A DNA stretch of 63,225 bases, taken from Clostridiales bacterium. Its GTDB lineage: Bacteria; Bacillota; Clostridia; Peptostreptococcales; Anaerovoracaceae. The stretch covers positions 1-63,225 of the forward strand of contig JAQYRL010000049.1 of NCBI GenBank assembly GCA_028725765.1, given 5' to 3'. The position numbers and the translations under genes are program-made. Position 1 is the first letter of the stretch. The number at the start of each line of letters is the position of its first letter. This document shows positions 38,830 to 48,755 of this stretch, one piece after another. The notes beneath the pieces were generated by a model. The model worked only from the letters and a program-made list of their open reading frames with translations. It was not told the origin of the DNA and did not search any database.

Positions 38830-40032
38830 ATGAAAATTAATGTAGTCGGAGGTGGGCCGGGTTCTATTGAATTCATGACGGCTGCTGGGATTTCTAAAAT
38901 AAAATCTGCAGATGTGGTGCTTACAAGCTTACGTCTCAACGATGAGTTTTCTGATTTAAACGCTAATATTAAGATTATGGGAATCATGGGTACAATTGAC
39001 TTTTTAAAAGAAAACTCTGATAAATGTGATCTAAAGGCTTCAGTACTCGCTTCAGGGGACGTTGGTTTCTATAGCATTGCAACGACTCTAAGGAAACATC
39101 TGGATGATTTTGAAATAGAATTAATTCCCGGAATTTCCAGTTTTCAGCTTTTTGCCTCAAAATTAAATATGGGATATGAAGATTGGAAACTTATTTCACT
39201 TCACGGACTAGACAGATCGATAGTTCCGTATGCTTCGTATTTCAACAAAACATTTGCCTTAACGGGAGGTAAATGGGATGTTCCTGCGATTATAAATGAT
39301 TTGGTAAGGGTCGGCCTTGGAGATGTAAAAATATACATTGGTGAAAGGCTAGGTATGCAGGGCGAGAAGATAACTGCAGATACGCCTAAGTCACTCGTTG
39401 GTAAAACTTTCGATAAATTGTCTGTTATATTGATAGAAAATGAAAACTTTGTTAACCCTTACAAAATTTTTAAGGACGAAGATTACATAAGAGGAAAGGC
39501 TCCGATGACAAAGGAGCATGTGAGAAATTTAAGCGTTGACGCTCTTGCTGTGAGTCCGAGCGATATAGTATGGGATGTTGGCGCAGGCTCGGGAGGAGTT
39601 ACCTGTGCACTTGCACTTAAGGCTCATGAATCGACGGTATATGCCGTGGAGATGAAGAAAGATGCTCTTGATGTACTAAACGCTAATGTAAAAAAATTAA
39701 AAACACATAATGTTGAGATTATTTCCGGTAGAGCACCTGATGCCCTCGTGGATCTTCCAACACCTACGAAGGTATTCATAGGCGGAACAACGGGAAGTCT
39801 TGAGCAAATTTTAGACCTTGTATTAACGAAGAATCCAAATGCTACAATCGTAGCAAACGCGATTACACTTGAGACCATAGGATTGATTATTGATACGTTT
39901 AAAAATAAAAATTTGAAAACTGAAATAATTTCGGCGACAATAGCAAAATCCAAAAAACTTGGTAATTATAATTTGATGATGGGTGAAAATCCTATATACA
40001 TTGTAAAAGGAGAAAAAGATGAAGAGATTTAA
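38830..40032 (+). CDS. cbiET: Fused cobalt-precorrin-7 C5-methyltransferase / cobalt-precorrin-6B C15-methyltransferase (decarboxylating)
   Basis: N-terminal tetrapyrrole methylase VVGGGPGSIEFMTAAG; C-terminal SAM methyltransferase VWDVGAGSGGVTCALAL. Confidence 0.92.
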   Translation: MKINVVGGGPGSIEFMTAAGISKIKSADVVLTSLRLNDEFSDLNANIKIMGIMGTIDFLKENSDKCDLKASVLASGDVGFYSIATTLRKHLDDFEIELIPGISSFQLFASKLNMGYEDWKLISLHGLDRSIVPYASYFNKTFALTGGKWDVPAIINDLVRVGLGDVKIYIGERLGMQGEKITADTPKSLVGKTFDKLSVILIENENFVNPYKIFKDEDYIRGKAPMTKEHVRNLSVDALAVSPSDIVWDVGAGSGGVTCALALKAHESTVYAVEMKKDALDVLNANVKKLKTHNVEIISGRAPDALVDLPTPTKVFIGGTTGSLEQILDLVLTKNPNATIVANAITLETIGLIIDTFKNKNLKTEIISATIAKSKKLGNYNLMMGENPIYIVKGEKDEEI

Positions 40033-41386
40033 AATCCCTAGAGTGATGCTGGTAGGTACTGGCAGTGGAAGTGGAAAAACAACGGCTACAATTGCTTTAA
40101 TTAAGGCACTTGGACTTATGGGCAAAAATGTAAGTTCTTTTAAATGTGGACCTGACTATATTGATCCGATGTTCCATACGGAAGTAATGGGCGTTTCCTC
40201 AAGAAATATTGATTTGTATTTACAAGGATATGATGCACTAGAAACAATTTTGGGACATTCAGAGGGCAGCGACATCGCTGTAATTGAGGGCGTTATGGGA
40301 ATGTACGATGGACTATCTTTCAAGGATGATAGTTATTCAGCAAATCACATTTCAAGACTTACAGAAACTCCTGAAATATTAGTGGCCGATGTAGCCGGTA
40401 AGGGCAGGTCTCTTCTTGCGAGCCTTAAGGGTTATTTAGATTTTCATGAAAATCTTCTTAGAGGAGTATTGCTTAACAACTGTTCTGAATCGATGTTTAA
40501 GATTTTTAAACCTCTAATCGAAAATGAACTCTCAATTCCTTGCCTTGGCTATTTACCTAAGATTAAGGAAGCTTCTATTGGAAGTAGACAACTTGGATTA
40601 ATAACGGCCGAAGAAATAGAAGATTTACAGGACAAAATACAGGTTCTAGGTGAGACATTTGCAAAGACTGTTGATATGGATGCAATTTTAGAAATCGCTT
40701 CTGATGCAGGCAACTTAGCTTATGAGGAAGTTCGCATTAATAAGATTACAGAAAAACCAGTTAAGATTGCAATTGCAAAAGATAAGGCTTTCTGTTTCGC
40801 ATATAGAGATAATATCGATGTACTTGAGAAACTTGGCGCTGAAATTGAGTTTTTCTCTCCAATGAAGGATGAAAAATTGCCTGAGGGCATAAATGGTATC
40901 ATCATAGGTGGTGGATATCCTGAAAACTACCTTGATCGTATAATGAATAACGAGAGCATGAAGGAATCCATTAGAAATGCTAATCTTGCAGGTATTCCTA
41001 TATATGCTGAAAGCGGTGGATACACATATCTTGCTGAAACAATTACATTCTTCGGACAGACATATGAGGGTGTAGGAATTGTACCTGGAAATATAACTAT
41101 GTCAGATTCTCTTGTTAGATTTGGATACAAAACATTGACAGCAAAGGTTGATAACATTCTCTGCAAAGCTGGGGAACAGACAAAGTGTCACGAGCACCAC
41201 TATATGACTACAGATGTATTTGGATCTGCATTTGAAGCGAAGAAAGAAAGTGGATTAACATTTGATGCAATCCATGCTCCCAAAAATATCGTTGCAGGAT
41301 TCCCATGCATACACTGGCTTAGCAATATTTCATTCGCAGAAAACTTCATAATAGCTTGTGAAGATGCAAAACCTTTTAATGGCTAA
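40019..41386 (+). CDS. cbiA: Cobyrinate a,c-diamide synthase
   Basis: GTGSGSGKTTATIALIKAL, FKCGPDYIDPMFH, EGVMGMYDG, IIGGGYPENYLD, glutamine amidotransferase domain. Confidence 0.95.
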   Translation: MKRFKIPRVMLVGTGSGSGKTTATIALIKALGLMGKNVSSFKCGPDYIDPMFHTEVMGVSSRNIDLYLQGYDALETILGHSEGSDIAVIEGVMGMYDGLSFKDDSYSANHISRLTETPEILVADVAGKGRSLLASLKGYLDFHENLLRGVLLNNCSESMFKIFKPLIENELSIPCLGYLPKIKEASIGSRQLGLITAEEIEDLQDKIQVLGETFAKTVDMDAILEIASDAGNLAYEEVRINKITEKPVKIAIAKDKAFCFAYRDNIDVLEKLGAEIEFFSPMKDEKLPEGINGIIIGGGYPENYLDRIMNNESMKESIRNANLAGIPIYAESGGYTYLAETITFFGQTYEGVGIVPGNITMSDSLVRFGYKTLTAKVDNILCKAGEQTKCHEHHYMTTDVFGSAFEAKKESGLTFDAIHAPKNIVAGFPCIHWLSNISFAENFIIACEDAKPFNG

Positions 41387-41440
41387 ACCATTGGAACCTT
41401 GATATTTCATACTATATTAATATAAATTAAATTTGCTTTT

Positions 41441-42418
41441 ATGATATTGAATTTCGTAATAACATACAGAATTGTCATAATTTTATTATTGTCTTCTTTG
41501 CTGGATTTTATTTTTGGGGATCCTTTAAAGATTCCGCATCCAATTGTCTATATAGGAAAATTGATTTCAGGTATTGAAAAATTATTATTACCTGATTCTA
41601 CAAAGAAAGACGTGACAAAGGGAATTTTAATATTCATTTTAACGGTTTTTATAAGCTTCATAATTCCTTTTGTAGCCCTTTTATTCCTGTACAGAATTAG
41701 CTTTTGGCTGGGACTGATTCTTGAGATATTCTGGTCCTTTCAGATTCTTGCGGCTAGGACGCTAAGTACTGAGGCATATAAAGTTAAAAAATATCTTGAT
41801 GAAGGAAATCTATCTGAGGCAAGAAGAGCTCTTTCGATGATTGTCGGAAGAGATACATCGCAGCTTGGCGAGGAAGATATAATAAAAGCTGTCATTGAAA
41901 CTGTGAGCGAGAACACTACCGATGGGATTGTTTCTCCACTGATTGCAATTGCAATAGGTGGAGCCCCTTTAGGGTTTGCTTATAAAGCTGTTAATACCTT
42001 AGATTCAATGATTGGATATAAGAGTGAAAAATATTTTTACTTCGGTAAGGCTTCCGCGATCTTAGACGATGTTGTAAATTATTTGCCGGCAAGACTTACC
42101 GGAATTTCAATGTGCTTCGCATCATCTTTGATTTCGGGGCTTTCTGCGAAGGATGCGTGGCGTGTGATGATGAGGGATCATGCGAAGCACGCATCTCCGA
42201 ACGGGGGCTGGACTGAGGGTGCGACTGCTGGTGCTCTGGGGGTTAGGCTCGGAGGAGATGCGACATATTTCGGTGTTTTGTATAAGAAAGCTTCCTTGGG
42301 CGATCCGAAAAGAACTGTAGAATCTAATGACATTGTGAGAACAACGCGGCTTATGTGGGCTAGTTCAATTATCATCCTGATTCTTCTAGTGATTATAAGA
42401 ATATTATGCTATGTATAA
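41441..42418 (+). CDS. cbiB: Adenosylcobinamide-phosphate synthase
   Basis: LLDFIFGDPLKIPHPIVYIGKLI, ETVSENTTDGIVSPLI, ASPNGGWTEGATAGALGVRLGG. Confidence 0.95.
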   Translation: MILNFVITYRIVIILLLSSLLDFIFGDPLKIPHPIVYIGKLISGIEKLLLPDSTKKDVTKGILIFILTVFISFIIPFVALLFLYRISFWLGLILEIFWSFQILAARTLSTEAYKVKKYLDEGNLSEARRALSMIVGRDTSQLGEEDIIKAVIETVSENTTDGIVSPLIAIAIGGAPLGFAYKAVNTLDSMIGYKSEKYFYFGKASAILDDVVNYLPARLTGISMCFASSLISGLSAKDAWRVMMRDHAKHASPNGGWTEGATAGALGVRLGGDATYFGVLYKKASLGDPKRTVESNDIVRTTRLMWASSIIILILLVIIRILCYV

Positions 42419-42427
42419 TGGAGGACT

Positions 42428-43501
42428 ATGATTAAGTATACACACGGTGGAGACATATATAAATATGACAACAAAATACTGGATTTCTCAGCTAATATCA
42501 ACCCTCTCGGTATGCCTCAAAGTGCAAAAAGTGCGATTATAAATAGCATAGATAAATATCAGACTTATCCGGATTATTCATCTAGAAAACTTAGAAATGC
42601 ACTATCAAAATTTTATGAATTTGATGCAGATAAGATTGTCTGTGGCAACGGTGCTGCTGATTTGATTTTTAGAATTTGTCTTGGACTAAGACCTAGAAAG
42701 GTTTTAATCCCATCTCCGACTTTTTCTGAATATGAAGAAGCAGTTGATATCTCTGGCGGAGAGGTTCACCACCATATTCTAAAAGAATCTGAAAATTTTG
42801 ATGTCACATTGGAAATTCTAGAATCGATTGATAAAGATACTGATATGATATTCTTATGCAGTCCCAATAATCCAACAGGTCGAGCCGTCAATTTGGATAT
42901 CATCGAAGGCATTTTAATTAAACTGCAAGAAAATAATGGAATACTGGTGCTCGATCAATGTTTTGTGCATTTTTTGGTAGAAGAAGACGAATATTTTGCA
43001 ATTAATTTACTAAAAAAATATGATAACTTAATTATTCTAGGTGCCTTCACTAAGATTTTTGCAATGGCAGGTCTGAGACTTGGATATGCGTTATTCGGTT
43101 CAAAAGATATTGCTGCTAAAATCCAAAACACTTTACAACCATGGTCTGTATCAACCGTAGCTTCTGAGGCGGGATGTGCCGCTCTTAACAGAGATTTTGT
43201 TGATAAAACTAAGGATTACGTCAAATCTCAAAGAGAATTCTTGACAAATGCTTTATCTGATATTGGTCTCAAAGTATTTGAATCTCAAGCTAACTATATG
43301 CTAATAAAGTCGAATGAGAATATTCTTGATCGAGATCTCGCTGATGAGGCTTTAAAACATGGTGTGCTTATAAGAAAATGCAGCAATTTTAGAGGACTGT
43401 CTCCATCTTTTTTTAGGATTGCTGTCAGAACTGAAGAAGAAAATAAAACACTTATTAAAGTATTTAGAGAAATTATATGCGGAAATAATAACAATCGTTG
43501 A
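42428..43501 (+). CDS. cobD: L-threonine-O-3-phosphate decarboxylase
   Basis: HGGDIYKYDNKILDFSANINPLGMP, FLCSPNNPTGRAV, FTKIFAMAGLRLGY. Confidence 0.92.
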   Translation: MIKYTHGGDIYKYDNKILDFSANINPLGMPQSAKSAIINSIDKYQTYPDYSSRKLRNALSKFYEFDADKIVCGNGAADLIFRICLGLRPRKVLIPSPTFSEYEEAVDISGGEVHHHILKESENFDVTLEILESIDKDTDMIFLCSPNNPTGRAVNLDIIEGILIKLQENNGILVLDQCFVHFLVEEDEYFAINLLKKYDNLIILGAFTKIFAMAGLRLGYALFGSKDIAAKIQNTLQPWSVSTVASEAGCAALNRDFVDKTKDYVKSQREFLTNALSDIGLKVFESQANYMLIKSNENILDRDLADEALKHGVLIRKCSNFRGLSPSFFRIAVRTEEENKTLIKVFREIICGNNNNR

Positions 43502-43560
43502 AGTAATAATCGTTTAATATTCTAATTTTATCTAATGTTTAGGGAGAGGATTTTCTATAT

Positions 43561-45012
43561 ATGTCAAAAAAACTGATGGTGCTCGGTACATGTTCCAATG
43601 CAGGAAAAAGCTTGATAGCCGCGGGGATTTGTAGAATCCTTAAAAATAGAGGTTATAAGGTTGCACCATACAAATCTCAGAACATGGCTTTGAACTCATT
43701 TATAACTGAAGATGGACTTGAAATGGGGCGTGCGCAGGTAGTCCAGGCAGAAGCAGCAGGAGTGAAACCTGATGTACGCATGAATCCTATTTTGTTGAAA
43801 CCTAATAGTGATACAGGCAGTCAAATCATTCTTCATGGAGAGGTGTATGGCAATTATACGGCCTCGCTTTACTATGAGGAAAAAGAATTCTTTGAGAGGG
43901 AAGCCGTGAAGGCACTTGAGGAACTGGAAAAAGATTTTGATTATATTATCATGGAGGGAGCAGGCAGTGCTTCTGAAATTAATTTAAAGAGCAAGGATAT
44001 TGTCAACATGGGATTGGCAAAAAAAGTAGGTGCGCCAGTTATTATCGTGGGAGATATCGATAGAGGCGGTGTTTTCGGGGCACTTGCTGGAACCATGCTT
44101 TTGTTTGATGAGGAAGAAAGAGAACTCGTAAAGGGTGTGATTATTAATAAATTCAGGGGTAACATTGACATTTTGAAGCCTGGGGTTGATATGATTGAGG
44201 ATATTATCAAAAGACCTGTGCTAGGTGTTGTGCCATATATGGATGTGGATATAGACGACGAAGACAGTCTCAGCATGAAGGAGAAAGGTAGTAAGGTTAA
44301 TGGCCTTATTGATATCGTTGTTATAAGAACACCTCGCATCTCAAACTTCACTGATTTTAATGCTTTTGAACAGTTTGAGGGAGTAGGTGTGCGCTATGTT
44401 AAGTCACCTAAAGATATTGGGGATCCTGATATGATAATAATTCCGGGAACTAAGAGTACCATGGGAGATTTAAAGTGGCTCAGAGAGACTGGAATGGAAA
44501 CGAGGATCCAGAAACATGCATCTAAGGGAAAGCCTGTGTTTGGTATATGTGGTGGTTATCAAATGCTGGGTCAATACCTCAAGGATGAGTACGGTGTTGA
44601 AGGTGGTGGTGAGATGAAGGGTATAGGACTCTTGCCGCATTCAACTGAATTCTCCGAGAGTAAGACGCGCAAATCTCAAATAGGAAAACTTGCAAAGGTA
44701 GATGGTATATTCGGCGGACTATCGGGCATGGAATACGAAGGTTATGAAATTCATATGGGTATTTCTGCAGGTTTTGGGAATATAATTAATGAGGGAAATA
44801 TCTACGGAACCTATATACATGGAATCTTTGATAGAAGTGATATTAGCAGTGAAGTAATCAACTCTTTAATGAAAAGCAAGGGAGTTGAGATATCACACGA
44901 AGATGTCATTGATATGGATAAGTATAAGGAAAAACAGTATGAGATACTTGCTGAAAATCTTGAAAAAGCAATTGATGTTGATGAGTTGCTTGCAATTTTA
45001 GGAGGAAAATGA
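43561..45012 (+). CDS. cbiP: Cobyric acid synthase
   Basis: VLGTCSNAGKSLIAAGICRIL, APYKSQNMALNSF, EGAGSASEINL, FGICGGYQMLG. Confidence 0.95.
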   Translation: MSKKLMVLGTCSNAGKSLIAAGICRILKNRGYKVAPYKSQNMALNSFITEDGLEMGRAQVVQAEAAGVKPDVRMNPILLKPNSDTGSQIILHGEVYGNYTASLYYEEKEFFEREAVKALEELEKDFDYIIMEGAGSASEINLKSKDIVNMGLAKKVGAPVIIVGDIDRGGVFGALAGTMLLFDEEERELVKGVIINKFRGNIDILKPGVDMIEDIIKRPVLGVVPYMDVDIDDEDSLSMKEKGSKVNGLIDIVVIRTPRISNFTDFNAFEQFEGVGVRYVKSPKDIGDPDMIIIPGTKSTMGDLKWLRETGMETRIQKHASKGKPVFGICGGYQMLGQYLKDEYGVEGGGEMKGIGLLPHSTEFSESKTRKSQIGKLAKVDGIFGGLSGMEYEGYEIHMGISAGFGNIINEGNIYGTYIHGIFDRSDISSEVINSLMKSKGVEISHEDVIDMDKYKEKQYEILAENLEKAIDVDELLAILGGK

Positions 45013-45013
45013 T

Positions 45014-45553
45014 ATGAGAAAAAAGAGTGATTTGGGATTGGTGCATATTTACTGTGGAGATGGAAAGGGTAAAACTACAGCTGCTGTTGGTTTAACCGTT
45101 AGAGCCCAAGGGTTTGGATTAAAAGTGCTCTTCATGCAGTTTCTAAAGGATGGCAATAGCAGTGAACTGAATGTTTTGAGAACACTCGACAATATTGAAA
45201 TCCTAGCAGCAAAGCCGATTAAGAAATTTACATTCCAGATGACTGAGGATGAACTTGCAGCAACAAAGGAAATGAGTGCAAATCAGCTTCAGGAGGCTAT
45301 TGATAAGGTTATGTCTGGAGATTATGATTTGCTAGTACTCGATGAGGCCTTGGGATCAATTGAAGCAGGTGTGCTTGATGAGAATCTTTTGTTGGATTTT
45401 CTTAAGAAGAAGCCTGAGAAACTAGAAGTTGTTATAACTGGAAGATTCCCATCTGAGAAGATGGTTGAAGCGGCTGACTATGTTTCGAGGATTGAGAAAG
45501 TAAAGCATCCTTATGATCAAGGTATTCCTGCAAGAAAGGGGATTGAAAAGTAG
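45014..45553 (+). CDS. btuR: Cob(I)yrinic acid a,c-diamide adenosyltransferase (BtuR/CobO type)
   Basis: VHIYCGDGKGKTTAAVGLTVRAQG, LLVLDEALGSIEAG, TGRFPSEKMVEAADYVSRIEKVKHPYDQGIPARKGIEK. Confidence 0.94.
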   Translation: MRKKSDLGLVHIYCGDGKGKTTAAVGLTVRAQGFGLKVLFMQFLKDGNSSELNVLRTLDNIEILAAKPIKKFTFQMTEDELAATKEMSANQLQEAIDKVMSGDYDLLVLDEALGSIEAGVLDENLLLDFLKKKPEKLEVVITGRFPSEKMVEAADYVSRIEKVKHPYDQGIPARKGIEK

Positions 45554-46179
45554 TGAAAATAGATAATATAGCTCCTATGGATATAGAAAAGAGAAGTATG
45601 GAGATTATATCGGAAACTCTTGGGGATAAGAAATTGGATCCTAGATACCAAGATATAATTAAAAGATGCATTCATACATCTGCTGACTTTGAATATGCTG
45701 ACAGTTTATATTTCACAGATGGAGTGGAAAAAATTATAAGAAAGGCAATATCGGAGGGAGCATATATAGTTACTGACACAACTATGGCTCAGTCGGGTAT
45801 TAACAAGAAGAGAATACATGAATACGGCGGAGAAGTTTTGTGCTTCATAGGTGATGAGGATGTAGCAAAAGAAGCTAAGGAAAGAGGCGTCACAAGATCT
45901 CTTATTAGTATGGAAAGAGCTGCTAAACTTGATAAGCCAGTGATTTTTGCTATTGGAAATGCGCCTACAGCATTGCTATCGATTGAATCACTGGTAAAAG
46001 CAGGCAAACTCAATCCTGTTGCAGTTGTAGCGGTTCCTGTAGGCTTTGTAAATGTAGTAGAATCTAAAGAGAGAATTATTGATTTAGGTGTTCCTGCAAT
46101 TGTTGCAAGGGGTAGAAAAGGTGGTAGCAATATCGCTGCTGCGATCATCAATGCATTACAATATGGTATAGAAAAATGA
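45553..46179 (+). CDS. cbiC: Cobalt-precorrin-8 methylmutase
   Basis: IEKRSMEIISETLG, IHTSADFEYADSLYF, IVTDTTMAQSGI, AIGNAPTALLSI. Confidence 0.95.
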   Translation: MKIDNIAPMDIEKRSMEIISETLGDKKLDPRYQDIIKRCIHTSADFEYADSLYFTDGVEKIIRKAISEGAYIVTDTTMAQSGINKKRIHEYGGEVLCFIGDEDVAKEAKERGVTRSLISMERAAKLDKPVIFAIGNAPTALLSIESLVKAGKLNPVAVVAVPVGFVNVVESKERIIDLGVPAIVARGRKGGSNIAAAIINALQYGIEK

Positions 46180-47639
46180 TTCATTTCAATGTTCCGCAAT
46201 GGATATGGATACTTGAAATAGCCCTATCTGTCATTAATGTAATATTGGCTTTAGTTATAATCTTTATAGAACGTAAGAATCCAGCTAAAACCTTAGCATG
46301 GATTCTTGTACTATTTTTTCTTCCAATTGTTGGAGCAGTATTTTATTTGGTTTTTGCCCAAAATATAAGTAGAAGAAAAATATATAATCTAGATGATAAA
46401 GATAAAAAAATTATTCGAGATTCACTTGAAGACCAAATAGAGGAAATGAATTCAGGCGAATTTGAGCTTTCAAATGAAGCAGCAAATATTTGGCGGCAAA
46501 TGGTAAAGTTAAATCTCGTTTATGGAGAATCATATCTTACGCAGAATAATTCGATAGATATGTTTAATGATGGCAAGGATTTCTTTAGAAGCCTTATGAA
46601 GGATATCAAGGCAGCTAAGTATTCTATAGACATTGAATTTTATATTATCAAGCCTGACTTTATAGGGCAGAGGCTGCTAAATCTTTTAACAGATAAGGCA
46701 AGAGAAGGTGTTAAGGTAAGACTTTTGATAGATACCCTGGGAAGCAGGCGTATCAGCGATCGAAAACTTAAAGACTTTATCGATGCTGGTGGTGAAGTAG
46801 AATACTTTTTCAAGCCTAAGTTTAAATATTTGAATTTTGATCTTAATTACAGAAATCACAGAAAAATTGTTGTAATTGATAATAAATATGGCTATATTGG
46901 AGGGTTCAATATAGCAAAGGAATATTTAGGTTTTAAGAAAAAATTTGGATATTGGAGAGATACTCATCTTAGGATAGTAGGCAATTCGGTTCAGGACTTG
47001 AAAGCTATCTTCTTAATGGACTGGAGTGTAGAACGAGGTGAGAAGCCAGATTTTGATGAGATTGATTTCTACAGTGAAAATACCGAATCCAATATTGCTG
47101 TTCAAATTGTTATGTCTGGACCTGATTCTGTAAAGGAACAAATAAAAAGAGCTATGATGCGAATGATTACATTTGCTGGAGAGAAAATCTACTTGCAAAC
47201 GCCGTATTTTGTGCCAGATAGAGCTATGATTGAATCTCTAAAAATGGCTGCACAGTCTGGAGTTGACGTGAAAATCATGATTCCTTGCATGCCAGATCAC
47301 CCATTTGTGTACTGGGCAAATTATGCATACTGTGGAGAATTAATTAAGTCAGGTGCCAGGGTGTTCAGGTATGAGAATGGCTTTCTTCATGCTAAGACTC
47401 TTGTTGTCGACGGCGAAGTTTCAACAGTTGGTTCGGCTAATTTTGACGTTAGGAGTTTCAGGTTGAATTTCGAAGCGAATGCCTTCGTATACGATAAAGA
47501 TTTCGCTGCTAAGATGGAGAAGACATTTGAGGATGACATGAAGCTCTCTACTGAGGTTACACTTGAGGATTACGAATCAAGGGGCCTTTGGATTAAAATT
47601 AAAGAAGCAGTATCTGTATTGCTTTCGGATATTTTGTAG
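46176..47639 (+). CDS. cls: Cardiolipin synthase
   Basis: N-terminal TMs; two HKD motifs (NHRKIVVIDNKYGYIGGFN; LHAKTLVVDGEVSTVGSANFD). Confidence 0.93.
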   Translation: MIHFNVPQWIWILEIALSVINVILALVIIFIERKNPAKTLAWILVLFFLPIVGAVFYLVFAQNISRRKIYNLDDKDKKIIRDSLEDQIEEMNSGEFELSNEAANIWRQMVKLNLVYGESYLTQNNSIDMFNDGKDFFRSLMKDIKAAKYSIDIEFYIIKPDFIGQRLLNLLTDKAREGVKVRLLIDTLGSRRISDRKLKDFIDAGGEVEYFFKPKFKYLNFDLNYRNHRKIVVIDNKYGYIGGFNIAKEYLGFKKKFGYWRDTHLRIVGNSVQDLKAIFLMDWSVERGEKPDFDEIDFYSENTESNIAVQIVMSGPDSVKEQIKRAMMRMITFAGEKIYLQTPYFVPDRAMIESLKMAAQSGVDVKIMIPCMPDHPFVYWANYAYCGELIKSGARVFRYENGFLHAKTLVVDGEVSTVGSANFDVRSFRLNFEANAFVYDKDFAAKMEKTFEDDMKLSTEVTLEDYESRGLWIKIKEAVSVLLSDIL

Positions 47640-47728
47640 AAATACTTTGACGGATAGCAGTATATTGGGGTAAAATACTCTCTATTAAGGCAAATTATTA
47701 TTTCACTTTTATATTTAAGGAGTAGGTA

Positions 47729-48445
47729 TTGAATATTAATTTTGATAAGAGAACAAAGATATTTTTTATAATAATTATAGCTGCAATCCTTTTGCTTATA
47801 ACTGGAAGTTCCTCTAATTTTATCAACAAATTGTTGTTTCTTCCAGGGATTATAATAGGCATAACTTTTCATGAAGCAGCACACGGGTATGTTTCGCATT
47901 GGTTGGGAGATCCGACTCCTAAGAACCAGGGACGACTTAGTATCAACCCACTCGCACATATTGATCCGATGGGATTTATTGCTCTTTTGTTAGTAGGATT
48001 TGGCTGGGGGAAGCCTGTTATGATTGATCCGAGATATTATAAGAATCCCAAAAGAGATGAGCTACTTGTTTCATTAGCGGGTGTTACTACTAATTTAATA
48101 ATAGCCATTATATTTGCAGTAATTCAAATTTTGCTAATTGACACGGGAGCTGCTTATTCTATGGGATCCTCCTGGAATGTTGTAAATTTAATTATTCAGT
48201 ACATTGTTTTTGTTAACCTAGTGTTAATGTGTTTCAATCTTCTTCCAATTCCGCCACTAGACGGTTTTTCGGTGATAACACAATTGTTTGATTTAAGAAA
48301 ATATGATTGGTATTATAAGCTATATAGCAACGGCTTTTTTATTCTTATGGCACTTGTGTTTATCGGAGCACTGGACGGATTTTTAGATAAGAGTGTAACA
48401 TTCTTCTATTACAACATTATGAGGGCTGTACTAAATATTATTTAA
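47729..48445 (+). CDS. Site-2 protease family (M50) membrane metallopeptidase
   Basis: TFHEAAHGYVSHWLGDPTPKNQGRLSINPLAHIDPMG, NLLPIPPLDG; TTG start. Confidence 0.92.
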   Translation: MNINFDKRTKIFFIIIIAAILLLITGSSSNFINKLLFLPGIIIGITFHEAAHGYVSHWLGDPTPKNQGRLSINPLAHIDPMGFIALLLVGFGWGKPVMIDPRYYKNPKRDELLVSLAGVTTNLIIAIIFAVIQILLIDTGAAYSMGSSWNVVNLIIQYIVFVNLVLMCFNLLPIPPLDGFSVITQLFDLRKYDWYYKLYSNGFFILMALVFIGALDGFLDKSVTFFYYNIMRAVLNII

Positions 48446-48450
48446 ATATC

Positions 48451-48479
48451 TTGACAACTTTAACAAAATTATTTAAAAT
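48451..48479 (+). promoter_or_regulatory. Candidate sigma-A promoter for T-box/ileS transcript
   Basis: TTGACA (48451-48456), 17-nt spacer, TAAAAT (48474-48479). Confidence 0.65.
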
Positions 48480-48494
48480 AGCATTTAATTGAAT

Positions 48495-48702
48495 AGCGAC
48501 GACTGTGACGGAACCAGTAGCCTGGCGTAATACCCTTACAGAGAGGATATCATTTGCTGAGAGATATCCGGTGAAGCCTACGTGAATATCACTCCCGAGT
48601 CGAACACTTTAATGAGAGGCACCTTGATAGAGGCAGCAACTAGGGTGGTACCGCGGTTATTTTGTTTAATCGTCCCTAACTTAATGTAGTTGGGGATTTT
48701 TT
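48495..48702 (+). ncRNA. T-box riboswitch leader upstream of ileS (predicted specifier AUC, Ile)
   Basis: Stem I-like region followed by T-box AGGGTGGTACCGCGG at 48642-48656 and terminator; specifier-like 'gtgaATCActc' type context (gtgaatATCactccc) near the end of stem I. Confidence 0.92.
48673..48702 (+). terminator. T-box regulated intrinsic terminator
   Basis: tccctaac-ttaatgta-gttgggga followed by TTTTTT. Confidence 0.85.
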
Positions 48703-48755
48703 AATTCTCATACTACATTTACAAATCTAATATATTTTAGGAGGGAATTTTAATA

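Noticed and set aside
38380-43560. Looked for cobalamin riboswitches in gaps before cbiX, cbiET, cbiB and cbiP
   Set aside because: Gaps are about 60 nt or less and no B12-box-like sequence was recognised; cannot exclude without cmsearch.
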